DNA of 64,000 nucleotides from Pseudomonas oryzihabitans (GTDB lineage Bacteria > Pseudomonadota > Gammaproteobacteria > Pseudomonadales > Pseudomonadaceae), in NCBI RefSeq assembly GCF_014522265.1, contig NZ_CP017024.1:4288501-4352500 (forward strand). The letters are read 5' to 3'. The notes beneath the pieces are model-generated. The model made no database searches. It saw only the letters and a list, made by a program, of their open reading frames with translations, and was not told where the DNA came from. Below are positions 47,338-56,634 of this stretch, piece by piece. A program made the translations under genes and the position numbers. Numbering within the stretch: position 1 is the stretch's first letter; each line of letters begins with the position of its first letter.

Positions 47338-48972
47338 ATGAAACCTCACGTCTTCGCTACGCCGCCCGCACCGGCCCAGGCCACCGCCCTCGACGGCCTG
47401 GTGCTGGTGGTGGATCTCGGCACCTCCGGCTGCAAGAGCGCCCTGGTCACCCTTGGCGGCGAGGTGGTCGCCTGGACCTTCCATGGGGTCAGCCTGTACG
47501 TCGAAGGCCACAGCGCCGAACAGGAGCCGGAAGACTGGTGGCAGGCCTTCCTGCGCGGGGCCGGCGAATTGCTGGCAGCGGACCCGGCACGGCGGCGGCG
47601 GGTGATGGCGGTGTGCTGCTCGACCCAGACCGAGGGCACGGTGTGCGTGGACGCCAACGGCCAGGCCCTGGGCCGGGCGCTGCTCTGGCTGGACATGCGC
47701 GGCGCCGAATCCGTGGCGCGGCGGGTCGGCGGCGGCCGGCTGAAGGTGGCCGGCTACTCGCCGTTCAAGCTGTGGCGCTGGATCCGCCTCACCGGCGGTG
47801 CGCCCTCGCTGTCGGGCAAGGATTCGGCGGGCCATATCGCCTACCTGCAGGACCATCAGCCGGAGCGCTATGCGCGCACGGTGAAGTTTCTCAATGTCCT
47901 CGATTTCATGAATCTGCGCCTCACCGGGCGCTGCTGCGCCACCGCCGATTCCATCTGCACCGCCTGGATCACCGACAACCGCGATTCGCGCCAGGTGAAG
48001 TACGACGCCGGGCTGATCCGCACCCTGGGCTTCGACCGCGACAAGCTGCCCGACCTGGTGGATTCCGCGGAGGTGATCGGCACCCTGACCGGCGCGGTGG
48101 CCGACCAGCTCGGTCTGCCGCGCAGCACCCCGGTGGTGGCCGGCTCGGTGGACACCTCGGCGGTGGCGGTGGGCTCCGCGGTGGAAGACTTCGCGCCGCA
48201 CCTCTACCTGGGCACCTCCTCCTGGCTGGGCGCCCATGTGCCCTTCAAGAAGTCCGATGTCCTGCGCCACATGGCCGCCGTGCCCAGCGCGGTCAAGGGC
48301 CGCTACCTGGCTATGGCGCTGCAGACCGCGGCGGGTGCCAACCTGTCCTTCCTGCGCGACAAGGTGCTCTACCACCCGGACGAACTCCTCAGCGACGAAC
48401 AGCACCCGGATCTCTATGCCCTGCTCGACCGCATCGCCGCCCGGGTACCGGCCGGCGCCCGCGGGCTGCTCTACACCCCCTGGCTGTATGGCGAGCGCAG
48501 CCCGGTGGACGATCCCAGCCTGCGCGCGGCGCTGATCAACCTGTCGCTGGAGCACACCCGCGAAGACATCATCCGCGCCTTTCTCGAAGGGGTGGCGCTC
48601 AACACCCGCTGGATGCTGGAACCCTTCGGCCGCTTCCTCGGCCGCCGACCAGAGCGAATCACCGCGGTGGGCGGCGGCGCCCAGTCCAATCTCTGGTGCC
48701 AGATCATGGCCGACGTCACCGGCCACGTGATCGCCCAGCCCGATGCGCCCATCCAGGCCAATGCCCGGGGCTCGGCCTATATCGCCGCGGCCGGCATCGG
48801 CGCCCTGGCCTTCAGCGATGTGCCGGCGCTGCAGCGACCGCCGCGTCTCTACCAGCCCTGCCCCCAGGCGCGGGCGCGCTACGACGACAGCTACGCCACC
48901 TTTCTCGAAGTCCGCCGGCGCCTGGCGCCGCTCTACCGCCGCCTCAACCCCAACCAGGGAGCCCGACCATGA
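47338..48972 (+). CDS. FGGY-family carbohydrate kinase
   Basis: 544 residues from ATG 47338 (GAGCGGG upstream; a GTG two codons earlier is less likely). LVLVVDLGTSGCKSALV is the FGGY phosphate-1 strand, WWQAF and SAEQEPEDWW are family positions, and ITAVGGGAQSNLWCQIMADV is the ATP-binding signature. It should phosphorylate a ketose or polyol, making the substrate for the class II aldolase whose gene overlaps by ATGA. No close match to XylB, RhaB, FucK or GlpK is recognised, so the sugar is open. Confidence 0.9.
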   Translation: MKPHVFATPPAPAQATALDGLVLVVDLGTSGCKSALVTLGGEVVAWTFHGVSLYVEGHSAEQEPEDWWQAFLRGAGELLAADPARRRRVMAVCCSTQTEGTVCVDANGQALGRALLWLDMRGAESVARRVGGGRLKVAGYSPFKLWRWIRLTGGAPSLSGKDSAGHIAYLQDHQPERYARTVKFLNVLDFMNLRLTGRCCATADSICTAWITDNRDSRQVKYDAGLIRTLGFDRDKLPDLVDSAEVIGTLTGAVADQLGLPRSTPVVAGSVDTSAVAVGSAVEDFAPHLYLGTSSWLGAHVPFKKSDVLRHMAAVPSAVKGRYLAMALQTAAGANLSFLRDKVLYHPDELLSDEQHPDLYALLDRIAARVPAGARGLLYTPWLYGERSPVDDPSLRAALINLSLEHTREDIIRAFLEGVALNTRWMLEPFGRFLGRRPERITAVGGGAQSNLWCQIMADVTGHVIAQPDAPIQANARGSAYIAAAGIGALAFSDVPALQRPPRLYQPCPQARARYDDSYATFLEVRRRLAPLYRRLNPNQGARP

Positions 48973-49625
48973 GCGATACCCTCGAAGCGCGCGAACAGGT
49001 GCTCGATCTCTGCCTGCACCTGGTGCGCCGCGGCTTCTTCGCCGCCACCGGCGGCAACCTGGCCCTGCGCCTGGACGCCGAGCGCATCGCGGTGACCCCC
49101 TCCGCCCTCGACTACTACCAGATGGGCGCGGAAGACGTCTGCATCCTGCGCCTGGCCGACCTGCACCAGCTCGAAGGCGATCGCGCGCCCTCGGTGGAAA
49201 CCGGGTTGCACGCCCGGGTGCTGCGGCGCTTTCCGGCCGCGGGCTGCAGCCTGCATACCCACCAGCCGCTGGCCAGTGCCTGCACCCTGCTGGGCGAGGC
49301 CCTGAGCGTCGACGACCCCGAGCGCTGGCCCGAACTGGGCCGCCGCCTGCCGCTGGTGGGCTATGCCCCCTCCGGCACCGGCTGGCTGGCCAAGCGCCTG
49401 GATCGCGCCCTGAGCGCCGAGAGCCCGGCCTATCTGCTGCGCAACCACGGGGTGCTCTGCTACGGCGCCAGCGCGCGGCAGACCCTGGCGGTGCTGGAGC
49501 AGCTGGAAGCCTTCTGCGAGCACTACCTGGTCGACCGTATCGCCAACCGCCCCGGCGTCTCCGCCGCCGACAGCCTGGCGCGCCAGCGCCTGCTGACCAC
49601 CCTCACCGCCTCCCTCCCGTCCTGA
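48969..49625 (+). CDS. Class II aldolase/adducin-family aldolase
   Basis: 218 residues. All metal and catalytic positions of fuculose/ribulose-phosphate aldolases are present: E77 (PSVETGLHARV), H96 and H98 (SLHTHQPLASA) and H160 (LLRNHGVLCYG). GNLALRLDAERIAVTPS is the phosphate-binding N-terminal part. It should cleave (or epimerise) a ketose phosphate, typically giving glycolytic dihydroxyacetone phosphate plus an aldehyde. Overlaps the kinase stop (ATGA) and is followed 8 nt later by the aminotransferase gene. Confidence 0.9.
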   Translation: MSDTLEAREQVLDLCLHLVRRGFFAATGGNLALRLDAERIAVTPSALDYYQMGAEDVCILRLADLHQLEGDRAPSVETGLHARVLRRFPAAGCSLHTHQPLASACTLLGEALSVDDPERWPELGRRLPLVGYAPSGTGWLAKRLDRALSAESPAYLLRNHGVLCYGASARQTLAVLEQLEAFCEHYLVDRIANRPGVSAADSLARQRLLTTLTASLPS

Positions 49626-49633
49626 GGTCCGCC

Positions 49634-51114
49634 ATGAACCAGCCCCTGACCACCCCGCCGCCCCTGGTGCCCACGCCGCCGGCGATTTCCGCCTGGCCGG
49701 ATACCGAGACGCTCTATCGCCGTTTCGACGCCCTGGTCAAACAACCCATGCGCCCGTTGCGCCGCGATGCCCTGGCCAAGGTCATGGGCTATTTCGACGA
49801 GCGCTGCCAGGGCTCGCGGCGACTGGCGGAAGAAGCCAAGCGCTTCATTCCCGGGGCATCCAGCACAACCTGGCGTTCAACCATCCCTTCCCGCTGGCCA
49901 TCTCCCGGGCGGAAGGCGCCCACCTCACCGACGTCGACGGCAACCGCTACATCGACTTTCTCCAGGCCGGCGGCCCCACCCTGCTCGGCTCCAATCATCC
50001 GGGCGTGCGCGAGCAGGTCCAGCGCATCCTCGCCGAGTGCGGCCCGGTCACCGGCCTGCTGCACGAATACGAGGTCAAGCTCGCCGAACTGGTCTGCCAG
50101 AGCGTGCCCGGCATCGACCAGGTGCGGCTGCTGGGCTCGGGCACCGAGGCGGCCATGGCCGCGGTGCGCCTGGCGCGGGCCTATACCGGGCGCCGCTGGA
50201 TCATCAAGATCGGCGGGGCCTATCACGGCTGGAGCGATCAGCTGGTGTACGGCATGCGCCTGCCCGGCACCGGGCGCATGGAGGCCCTCGGCATTCCCCG
50301 GGGCGCCACCGCCCACACCCAGGAAAGCCCGCCCAACGACCTCGACGCCCTGCGCCGGCGGTTGCAACTCAATCGCCTGCGCGGCGGCACCGCGGCGGTG
50401 CTGGTGGAACCCTTCGGCCCGGAGAGCGGCACCCGCCCGGTGCATCCGCAGTTCAATCGCGAGGTGCGCAAGCTCTGCGACGAATTCGGCGCCCTGCTGA
50501 TCTTCGACGAGGTGGTGACCGGTTTTCGCGCCGGCATGGGCGGTGCCCAGGGCTACTTCAAGGTGCTGCCGGATCTCACCGTGCTCGGCAAATGCCTTAC
50601 CGGCGGCTATCCCATGGCCGGGGCCCTGGGTGGCAAGGCCGAGGTCATGCAGCTGCTGGTGGGCGGCATCGGCACCTCGTCGAAGCGCGCCTTCGTCGGC
50701 GGCACCCTGTCGGCCAATCCGCTGTGCTGCGTGGCCGGCTACTACGCCCTCAAGGAAATCCAGCGCCTCGACGCCGCCGGCCAGGCCGGTCGTGCCGGCG
50801 ATCGGCTGCGCCAAGGGCTGGACGAGATCATCCAGCGCCGCAACCTGCCCTATGTCGCCTACAACCTGGGCTCCATCGTCCATCTGCAGACCTCCGGCGT
50901 GCTGCTGCTCGACACCGGCAACCCGCTCAAGCTGCTGCGGGTGCGCAACGAAGCCAAGGCGCGCAAGCACATGATGGAAGAGATGGGCGCGGCCTATACC
51001 GCCCATGGCCTCATCACCCTGGCCGGCAGCCGCATCTACACCAGCCTGGCCGACACCGACGCCGTGATCGACGACGCCCTGGAGCGTTTCGACCGGGTCT
51101 TCCAACTGGTATGA
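49634..51114 (+). pseudogene. Class III aminotransferase (GSA-aminotransferase-like), frameshifted
   Basis: ATG 49634 starts MNQPLTTPPPLVPTPPAISA. The frame reads to EEAKRFIPG, where one G is missing in GGGG 49853-49856. The next frame continues GIQHNLAFNHPFPLAISRAE, then DVDGNRYIDFLQAGGPTLLG, and runs to 51114. Rejoined length 493 residues. The PLP site is intact: LGSGTEAAMAAVRLARAYTG, LIFDEVVTGFR and Lys in VLGKCLTGGYPMAGALGG. It resembles glutamate-1-semialdehyde aminomutase-like transaminases, so it may deaminate or move an amino group on an amino-polyol or amino-aldehyde. Confidence 0.85.
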
Positions 51115-51122
51115 GGCCGCCC

Positions 51123-51743
51123 ATGAAAGCCGAACTGCGCCAGCAATGGCTGGATCTGCAGCAACGTCTGGCCCGCCAGGGCGAACGCTCGGCCCTGGCC
51201 CTGTCGGTACGCATACCGGGGGCGGGCAGCCTCTGGTACGGCACCCTGGGCGATGCCGCCCCCTGCGAGATCGAGCTGACCCGCAGCAGCGGCGGCGCCC
51301 TCGATCACGCACTCATCTACCGCTCGCGACCGGATGTCGGCGCCATCATCCAGGGGGCCGGGCGCTATGGGCAGCATGTAGCGGACTTCGGCGGCCAGCT
51401 GCCACAGCTGTTCGACGAGCAGGCCCGGCACCTGGGCCGGATGGCACCCGCGGTGACCAGGAGCAACGCCCTGGCGGAAGCCCTGGCCGACCAGGGCAAC
51501 GTCCAGCTGCTCGGCGGCCAGCCGCTGTGCCTGGGGACCACCGCCAGCCGCGCCGCCCTCAATGCCGAGCTGTTCGAGAAATGCGCCAAGGCCTACACCC
51601 TGGCCCAGGCCACCGGCGCCGTGCTCACCCGCCTGCCCTGGTGGGTGGTGCTGATCGCCACCCGCCGGCTCCAGCTCGACCAGCGCGCCGCCGCCGAGGC
51701 CTTCCGCCAGGGCCGGCTGCCGGCGGAAAGTCGCGGTTACTAG
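51123..51743 (+). CDS. Class II aldolase-like protein lacking the metal site
   Basis: 206 residues. By hand alignment with the intact aldolase in this operon, SRPDVGAIIQGAG lies where FPAAGCSLHTHQP does, and NVQLLGGQPLCLG lies where LLRNHGVLCYG does. The zinc histidines become Gln, Ala and Gly, and the catalytic Glu becomes Gly. The C-terminal helix ELFEKCAKAYTLAQATG matches the usual EELARA helix. The fold is therefore probably kept but without class II aldolase chemistry: a non-catalytic partner, a ligand-binding protein or a new activity. It sits 8 nt after the aminotransferase gene and 22 nt before the MFS gene. Confidence 0.65.
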   Translation: MKAELRQQWLDLQQRLARQGERSALALSVRIPGAGSLWYGTLGDAAPCEIELTRSSGGALDHALIYRSRPDVGAIIQGAGRYGQHVADFGGQLPQLFDEQARHLGRMAPAVTRSNALAEALADQGNVQLLGGQPLCLGTTASRAALNAELFEKCAKAYTLAQATGAVLTRLPWWVVLIATRRLQLDQRAAAEAFRQGRLPAESRGY

Positions 51744-51765
51744 CCACTCATCGAAGGTAGAGCCC

Positions 51766-52953
51766 ATGACCGTCACCTCGCCCTCTCCGCCCCGCCAGGT
51801 CTGCGCCGCGCTGCTGCTAGGGTCCCTGGCCCTGCTCATCCTCGGCCTGCAGCCGCTGCTGCTCGGCGAGCTGTTCACCAGCGGTCGCGCCAGCCTCGAT
51901 GGCCTGGGCCTGGTGGCCATGGGCGAGATCGTCGCCCTGGGCCTGGGGGTCATCGCTGGCGAGGCCCTGGGTCCCCGTCTGGGACTGCCGAGGGTCCTGG
52001 TACCGGCGACGCTGCTGGCGGTCGCCGCCGACCTCGCCAGTGCCCAGGCCAGCGGTGATCTGCTGCTGCTCGGCCTGCGCGCCCTCGCCGGCCTCGGCGA
52101 AGGCCTGCTGCTCTGGGCGGCGGTGGCGCTGATCGTGCGCCAGCCCGCCGCCGAGCGCCTATCCGGCCTGTTCATGGCGCTGCAGACCTTTTGCCAGGGA
52201 CTGCTGGCGGCCCTGCTGGCGCTGTGGATCCTGCCGCGCCTGGGCAGCCCCGGCGGCTTCCGGCTGCTGGCCGGCGTGACCGCCCTGGCCCTGCCGCTGA
52301 CCGCCGCCTTGCCCCGCCGGCTGGCGGCGCTGGAGATTGCTGGCAGCGTGCCCGTCCGCCATCGCTGGCAGCTCCCCCAGGCCCTGCTGCTGGCCTTCGT
52401 CGGCTGCCAGCTGGCGGCGATCGGTGCGCTCTGGGCCTATCTGGAGCCCTATGGTGAAGCCCTCGGGCTGAACCCCGGCCAGGCCCAGACCCTGATCGCC
52501 GCCAGCTTCGCCGCGCAGTTGCTCGGTGGTCTGGCCGGCGCGGCCCTGGTGGCCTGGCTGCCGGCCGCCGCCACCCTGACCCTGGCGACCCTGCTGCTGG
52601 GCAGTCTGGCCGCGCTGATCTACGGCCTGGCACCGGGGGCGCACCTGACCTTCGCGCTGCTGTGCCTGGCCTTCACCTTTCTCTGGCAGACCCTCACCCC
52701 CTTCCAGATCAGCCTGGCCCTGCGGCTGGACGCCAGTGGCCGCGTCGCCACCCTGGTGCCTTCGCTGCAGCTGCTCGGCTGCGCCGCCGGCCCGGCGCTG
52801 GCGTCCCTCTGGCTGCAGGGCGCCGCGGTCCGGCCCGCCGCCCTGACCAGCGCCCTGCTCGCCCTGCTGGCCCTGGGGTTGGCGGCCCTGCTCGCCCTCA
52901 GTGCCCCCGGCTCCCGGCCGTTGCCACGCTGGCGCTGGCAACGCCCAGGCTGA
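51766..52953 (+). CDS. MFS transporter
   Basis: 395 residues, about 12 membrane helices. The first loop (GEIVALGLGVIAGEALGPRL) and the sixth-to-seventh-helix loop (RRLAALEIAGSVPVRHRWQL) fit the MFS layout. GAAGEGLLL-type small-residue helices are frequent. Because it lies inside the catabolic run, it probably imports the substrate or exports a toxic intermediate. It starts 22 nt after the aldolase-like gene. Confidence 0.8.
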   Translation: MTVTSPSPPRQVCAALLLGSLALLILGLQPLLLGELFTSGRASLDGLGLVAMGEIVALGLGVIAGEALGPRLGLPRVLVPATLLAVAADLASAQASGDLLLLGLRALAGLGEGLLLWAAVALIVRQPAAERLSGLFMALQTFCQGLLAALLALWILPRLGSPGGFRLLAGVTALALPLTAALPRRLAALEIAGSVPVRHRWQLPQALLLAFVGCQLAAIGALWAYLEPYGEALGLNPGQAQTLIAASFAAQLLGGLAGAALVAWLPAAATLTLATLLLGSLAALIYGLAPGAHLTFALLCLAFTFLWQTLTPFQISLALRLDASGRVATLVPSLQLLGCAAGPALASLWLQGAAVRPAALTSALLALLALGLAALLALSAPGSRPLPRWRWQRPG

Positions 52954-53007
52954 ATACTGCCGTCGTCGCCGCGTCGCCTCCTTCCTGCCCCCTTGCGGAC
53001 TGCTGCC

Positions 53008-54459
53008 ATGAATGCGCCCCTCCCCGATTCCGCTTCTGCCTGCGCCCCGGTCGACCCCGAGACCCTGCAGCGGCTGTTCGCCGCCCAGGGACCGCGCGCC
53101 CTGGCCCTGCGCGGTTCCAGCGCCGCCGAGCGCCTGACCCTGCTGCAGCGCCTGCATGGCGCCTTGGTGGCGCGGCGGGGGGCGCTCTATGCGGCCTTTC
53201 GCCAGGACTTCGGCAAACCCGAGGTGGAGGTGGAACTGTCGGAGATCATGCCGGTGCTGGAAGAGATACAGCACGCGCGCCGCCAGCTGCGCCGCTGGAT
53301 GAAGCCGCGGCGGGTGCGACCGACCCTGACCTCCCTCGGCTGCCCGGCGCACATCCACAGCCAGCCACGCGGTCGCTGCCTGATCATCGGCCCCTGGAAC
53401 TACCCGGTCTCCACCCTGCTCGGCCCGCTGGTATCGGCGCTGGCGGCGGGCAACAGCGTGATGCTCAAGCCCTCGGAATTCACCCCGGCGGTCAATGCGG
53501 TGCTGCGCGAGCTGCTGGCCGAGGCCTTCACCCCGGACACCGTGGCCTTTTGCGAAGGCGACGTCACCACCGCCCAGGCGCTGCTGGCACTGCCCTTCGA
53601 TCACTTCTTCTTTACCGGCTCCACGGCCGTGGGCCGCCTGGTGATGCAGGCCGCTGCCCGGCACCTGGCCTCGGTGACCCTGGAACTGGGTGGCAAGTCG
53701 CCGGCGATCATCGACGCCAGCGCCGACCTGGACGCCGCCGCCGAGTTGCTGCTCTGGGGCAAATTCCTCAATGCCGGCCAGTCCTGCGTCGCGCCCGATC
53801 ATGTCTTCGTCGCCCGGCGCCTGCTGCCAGCCTTCAAGGAACGCTGTCGTGCCCTGCTGGTGCAGCGCTACGGCACCGATGCCGCCGCCAGCCCGGACTA
53901 CGCCCGGCTCATCCACCCGCGCCACGCCAGCCAGCTGATCGGGCTGCTGGAACAGGCCCGGGCCGCCGGCGCCCAGCTGATTCACGGCGGCGCGCACGAT
54001 GCCGCCGGGTGCTATCTCGCCCCGACGCTGCTGGATTGCTCGGCCGTCGACAGCCCCCTGGACAGCCAGGAGCTGTTCGGTCCGCTCCTGCCGGTGATCG
54101 CCTACGACGACCTGGAGGAGGTGCTGCAGCGCATCGACGCCGGTCCCAAGCCCCTGGCGCTCTATCTCTGGAGTCGCGATCGCGCGGTGCAGCGACGGGT
54201 CGTCGCCCGTACCAGCTCCGGCAGCGTCGGCCTCAATCTGTGCATGCAGCAGTACACCCAGCTGCACCTGCCCTTTGGCGGCGTCAATCACTCCGGCAGC
54301 GGCAGCGCCCATGGCCAGGCGGGCTTTCGCACCTTTTCCCACGAGCGCAGCGTGCTCGCCGCCGGTCCGCTGCTGGCCGTTCGTCTGCTGCTGCCGCCCT
54401 ATTCGCCGTTCAAGCTGCGGCTGGCGCAATGGGTGTCGCGCCTGACCGGAGGCGGCTAG
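53008..54459 (+). CDS. Class 3 aldehyde dehydrogenase (coniferyl-aldehyde-dehydrogenase-like)
   Basis: 483 residues from ATG 53008 (in-frame ATG 15 nt upstream is less likely). WNYPVSTLLGPLVSALAAGN and KPSEFTP are cofactor-binding; catalytic Glu in VTLELGGKSPAII and nucleophile Cys in LNAGQSCVAPDHV are intact. FFTGSTAVGRLVM completes the NAD site. Class 3 ALDHs accept varied medium or aromatic aldehydes. In this operon it could oxidise the aldehyde freed by the aldolase. No further gene follows on the strand for 395 nt. Confidence 0.92.
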   Translation: MNAPLPDSASACAPVDPETLQRLFAAQGPRALALRGSSAAERLTLLQRLHGALVARRGALYAAFRQDFGKPEVEVELSEIMPVLEEIQHARRQLRRWMKPRRVRPTLTSLGCPAHIHSQPRGRCLIIGPWNYPVSTLLGPLVSALAAGNSVMLKPSEFTPAVNAVLRELLAEAFTPDTVAFCEGDVTTAQALLALPFDHFFFTGSTAVGRLVMQAAARHLASVTLELGGKSPAIIDASADLDAAAELLLWGKFLNAGQSCVAPDHVFVARRLLPAFKERCRALLVQRYGTDAAASPDYARLIHPRHASQLIGLLEQARAAGAQLIHGGAHDAAGCYLAPTLLDCSAVDSPLDSQELFGPLLPVIAYDDLEEVLQRIDAGPKPLALYLWSRDRAVQRRVVARTSSGSVGLNLCMQQYTQLHLPFGGVNHSGSGSAHGQAGFRTFSHERSVLAAGPLLAVRLLLPPYSPFKLRLAQWVSRLTGGG

Positions 54460-54854
54460 ATCCAGTACGCGAAGTGCCTGCATCATCGGCGCTGCTTCGT
54501 TGCAAGGCCTGGATCGCCAGCCCGGTCGGAAGCCTCGTTCACCGCACCTGCACGGCCCTTCCTCGGCCTTCCGGTTCTGGCGCGCTCAGCCTTCGAGTCG
54601 CCTTGGGCCGTTACTCCCCAAGGTCGTTTCAACTCGCCTCACCTGCGCTCGGCGGCGTTCGTAAAGGGCCGAGAAAACGCCCAGCAGGGCGCACCATCCG
54701 CCGGGAATGACGCTTCCGAGGATGCACGAGCGGCAAACCAGCCTTTAGAATGACGGGCCGCCAGCCTTGGGCGTGCCAATCTGCAATCGGCGCGGTCCAA
54801 GCCCGGCATGGGTTACCCTTGCACGTGAATTCTATTGGAGCGGTGAGCTGAACG
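54460..54854. other. Gene-free 395-bp region with potential RNA structure
   Basis: No supportable ORF on either strand. A clean hairpin CCTTGGG / CCCAAGG occurs at 54601-54623, with a shorter CGCCC/GGGCG stem near 54685. Base composition is like the surroundings. The stretch could hold the 3' end of the aldehyde dehydrogenase transcript, the proQ promoter, a small RNA, or a decayed gene. I do not recognise a known RNA family. Confidence 0.4.
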
Positions 54855-55409
54855 ATGGGCTTTGAGCAACTAGCTGAACTACGCGACCGCCTGCGGGCCG
54901 AAAAAGCGCAGGTAAAGACCGAGAGCAACGAGCGGCCGGCGCGGAGACCTTCACCGAAAGCCAAGCCCCGCGAGCAGAAGCCCCGCGAGCAGGATCCGGT
55001 GGTCGAAGGCATCCGCCGTCTGCAAAAGCACTTCCCGCTGGCCTTCCCGGTCAATCCGGCCCCCAAGGTGCCGCTCAAGGAAGGCATCCTGAAGGACGCC
55101 GAGCAGCACCTGGAGCGCCTGGGCATCACCGGTGACCAGCTCAAGCAGTCGATCGCCACCTGGTGCCGTGGCACCCGCTACTGGGCGGCCATGACCGAAA
55201 ACGCCCCGCGCCTGGATCTGGATGGCCAGCCGGCTGGCACCGTGACCGCTTCCCAGGCGGTCTATGCCAAGCAGCAGGCACGCCGCCAGCGCGCCCAGGC
55301 CCGCCGTGAGCAGGCCAAGGCCAAGGCGGACACCGCCACGCCGGTCGAAGCTGAGGCGCCTGCAGCGGCCGAGGCTGTCGCCGCCCCTGCGGACGACGCC
55401 TCCGCCTGA
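54855..55409 (+). CDS. ProQ/FinO-domain RNA chaperone
   Basis: 184 residues. The FinO/ProQ core occupies about 50-125: GIRRLQKHFPLAFPVNPAPK, PLKEGILKDAEQHLERLGIT, AIATWCRGTRYWAAM-like WCRGTRYWAAM. It binds structured RNAs and 3' ends. An N-terminal basic/Pro linker and a C-terminal Ala/Glu/Lys-rich tail (from 135) resemble ProQ-family extensions in Pseudomonas. GGAG is about 16 nt upstream, with GAGC closer. A perfect 11-bp hairpin closes the gene. Confidence 0.92.
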   Translation: MGFEQLAELRDRLRAEKAQVKTESNERPARRPSPKAKPREQKPREQDPVVEGIRRLQKHFPLAFPVNPAPKVPLKEGILKDAEQHLERLGITGDQLKQSIATWCRGTRYWAAMTENAPRLDLDGQPAGTVTASQAVYAKQQARRQRAQARREQAKAKADTATPVEAEAPAAAEAVAAPADDASA

Positions 55410-55415
55410 GGCCCG

Positions 55416-55442
55416 CTGCCCCTGTCGCTCTGACAGGGGCAG
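55416..55442. terminator. bidirectional terminator after proQ-like gene
   Basis: CTGCCCCTGTC / GACAGGGGCAG, a perfect 11-bp stem with a GCTCT loop, 7 nt after the ProQ-type stop codon and 22 nt past the convergent kinase gene's end. T-tract is weak. Confidence 0.75.
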
Positions 55443-55464
55443 TCGTTCCAAGACGCCTGCCGCG

Positions 55465-56634
55465 CTAGGACAGCCGTCCCGGCAACTCGATGCGCATGAC
55501 CGTGCCGCCACCCTCGCGCCCCAGGGCGACGATGCGCCCCTGATGCGCCGCACAGATGGCGCGGGCGATGGACAGGCCCAGGCCGCTGCCGCCCAGGTGA
55601 CGCGCCCGGGAGCTGTCGGCGCGCCAGAAGCGGTGGAAGACCCGCTCGCGATCGGCTTCGCCGATGCCCGGGCCGCGATCGCGGAATTCCAGCACCAGCC
55701 CTTCTGCCAGAGCCTGCTGGACGATCTCCAGTTCGCCGCCGCTGGCGCCATAGCGCAGGAAATTTTCCAGCAGGATGTTGAGCAACTGGCCGATGCGATC
55801 GCGGTCGGCGTACAGCCGTTGGCGGGGATCCAGTTCCAGGTGGAGTCGTATCGCCTCGGCCTGCAGCTGGGGCGCGAACCAGGCCAGTCGCTCTTCCACC
55901 AGCGCCGCCAGGGCGAAAGGTCGCTGATCCAGCGCCAGTTGCCCGGCCTCGGCCAGCGACAGGGTGTGCAGATCGCCGACCAGGGTGTTGAGCAGGTCGA
56001 GCTGGCGCTTGACCATCTGCAACTGGCGGGCATCCGCGGGAAAGACCTCGTCGAGGATGCCCTGGACCCGCACCGAGGCGGCGTTGAGCGGGGTGCGCAG
56101 CTCATGGGCGAGGATGGCGCTGGAATCCCGTACGTCGCGTTCGTATTGCTGCAACCGCGCGGTGAGGCTGTTGAAGTCCAACGCCAGGCGGCGCAACTCC
56201 GCAGGTGCCGTCTCGGCGACCTCCAGCCGGGTCTCCAGATCGCCCGACGCCACCCGCCGCGCCGCCGCGGCGATGGCGGAGAACTGGCTCGACAGCGGGC
56301 GCGACAGCCGAAAGCCGGCCAGCAGGATCAACGGCACGGCTGCCAGCACCAGACCCGCCAGCACCCACCAATCGCGGCTGGCGATACCGGGCAGGAAATA
56401 GCGCACCGGATAGTAGTGGCTGAACAGCGCCCAGAGCCTTGCCTCGTTTTCCTGCGGATCGGCGCGCAGCTGGAGGATCTCCGCCCGCGCCGCCTGGGGC
56501 ACCTGGCGCAGCACCCACCAGTCGCCGAAGAGAAACCAGAGGTACATGCCGGCGGCGATCAGCAGCACCGCGCCCAGCGCCAGCAGGCTCATGCGCCAGC
56601 CGACCCAGCGTCCCAGCGGGGCCTGGCGCTTCAT
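55465..56634 (-). CDS. Sensor histidine kinase (OmpR-class partner)
   Basis: 389 residues. Two membrane helices (about 14-36 and 70-92) enclose a short periplasmic loop; HAMP follows (about 93-150). H-box ILAHELRTPLNAASVRVQGI, N-box LLNILLENFLRYGASGG, G1 EFRDRGPGIG and G2 GSGLGLSIARAI are intact. The response regulator gene lies upstream and overlaps by ATGA. The system is divergent from the RND efflux genes and is the likely controller. Confidence 0.93.
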   Translation of the reverse strand: MKRQAPLGRWVGWRMSLLALGAVLLIAAGMYLWFLFGDWWVLRQVPQAARAEILQLRADPQENEARLWALFSHYYPVRYFLPGIASRDWWVLAGLVLAAVPLILLAGFRLSRPLSSQFSAIAAAARRVASGDLETRLEVAETAPAELRRLALDFNSLTARLQQYERDVRDSSAILAHELRTPLNAASVRVQGILDEVFPADARQLQMVKRQLDLLNTLVGDLHTLSLAEAGQLALDQRPFALAALVEERLAWFAPQLQAEAIRLHLELDPRQRLYADRDRIGQLLNILLENFLRYGASGGELEIVQQALAEGLVLEFRDRGPGIGEADRERVFHRFWRADSSRARHLGGSGLGLSIARAICAAHQGRIVALGREGGGTVMRIELPGRLS

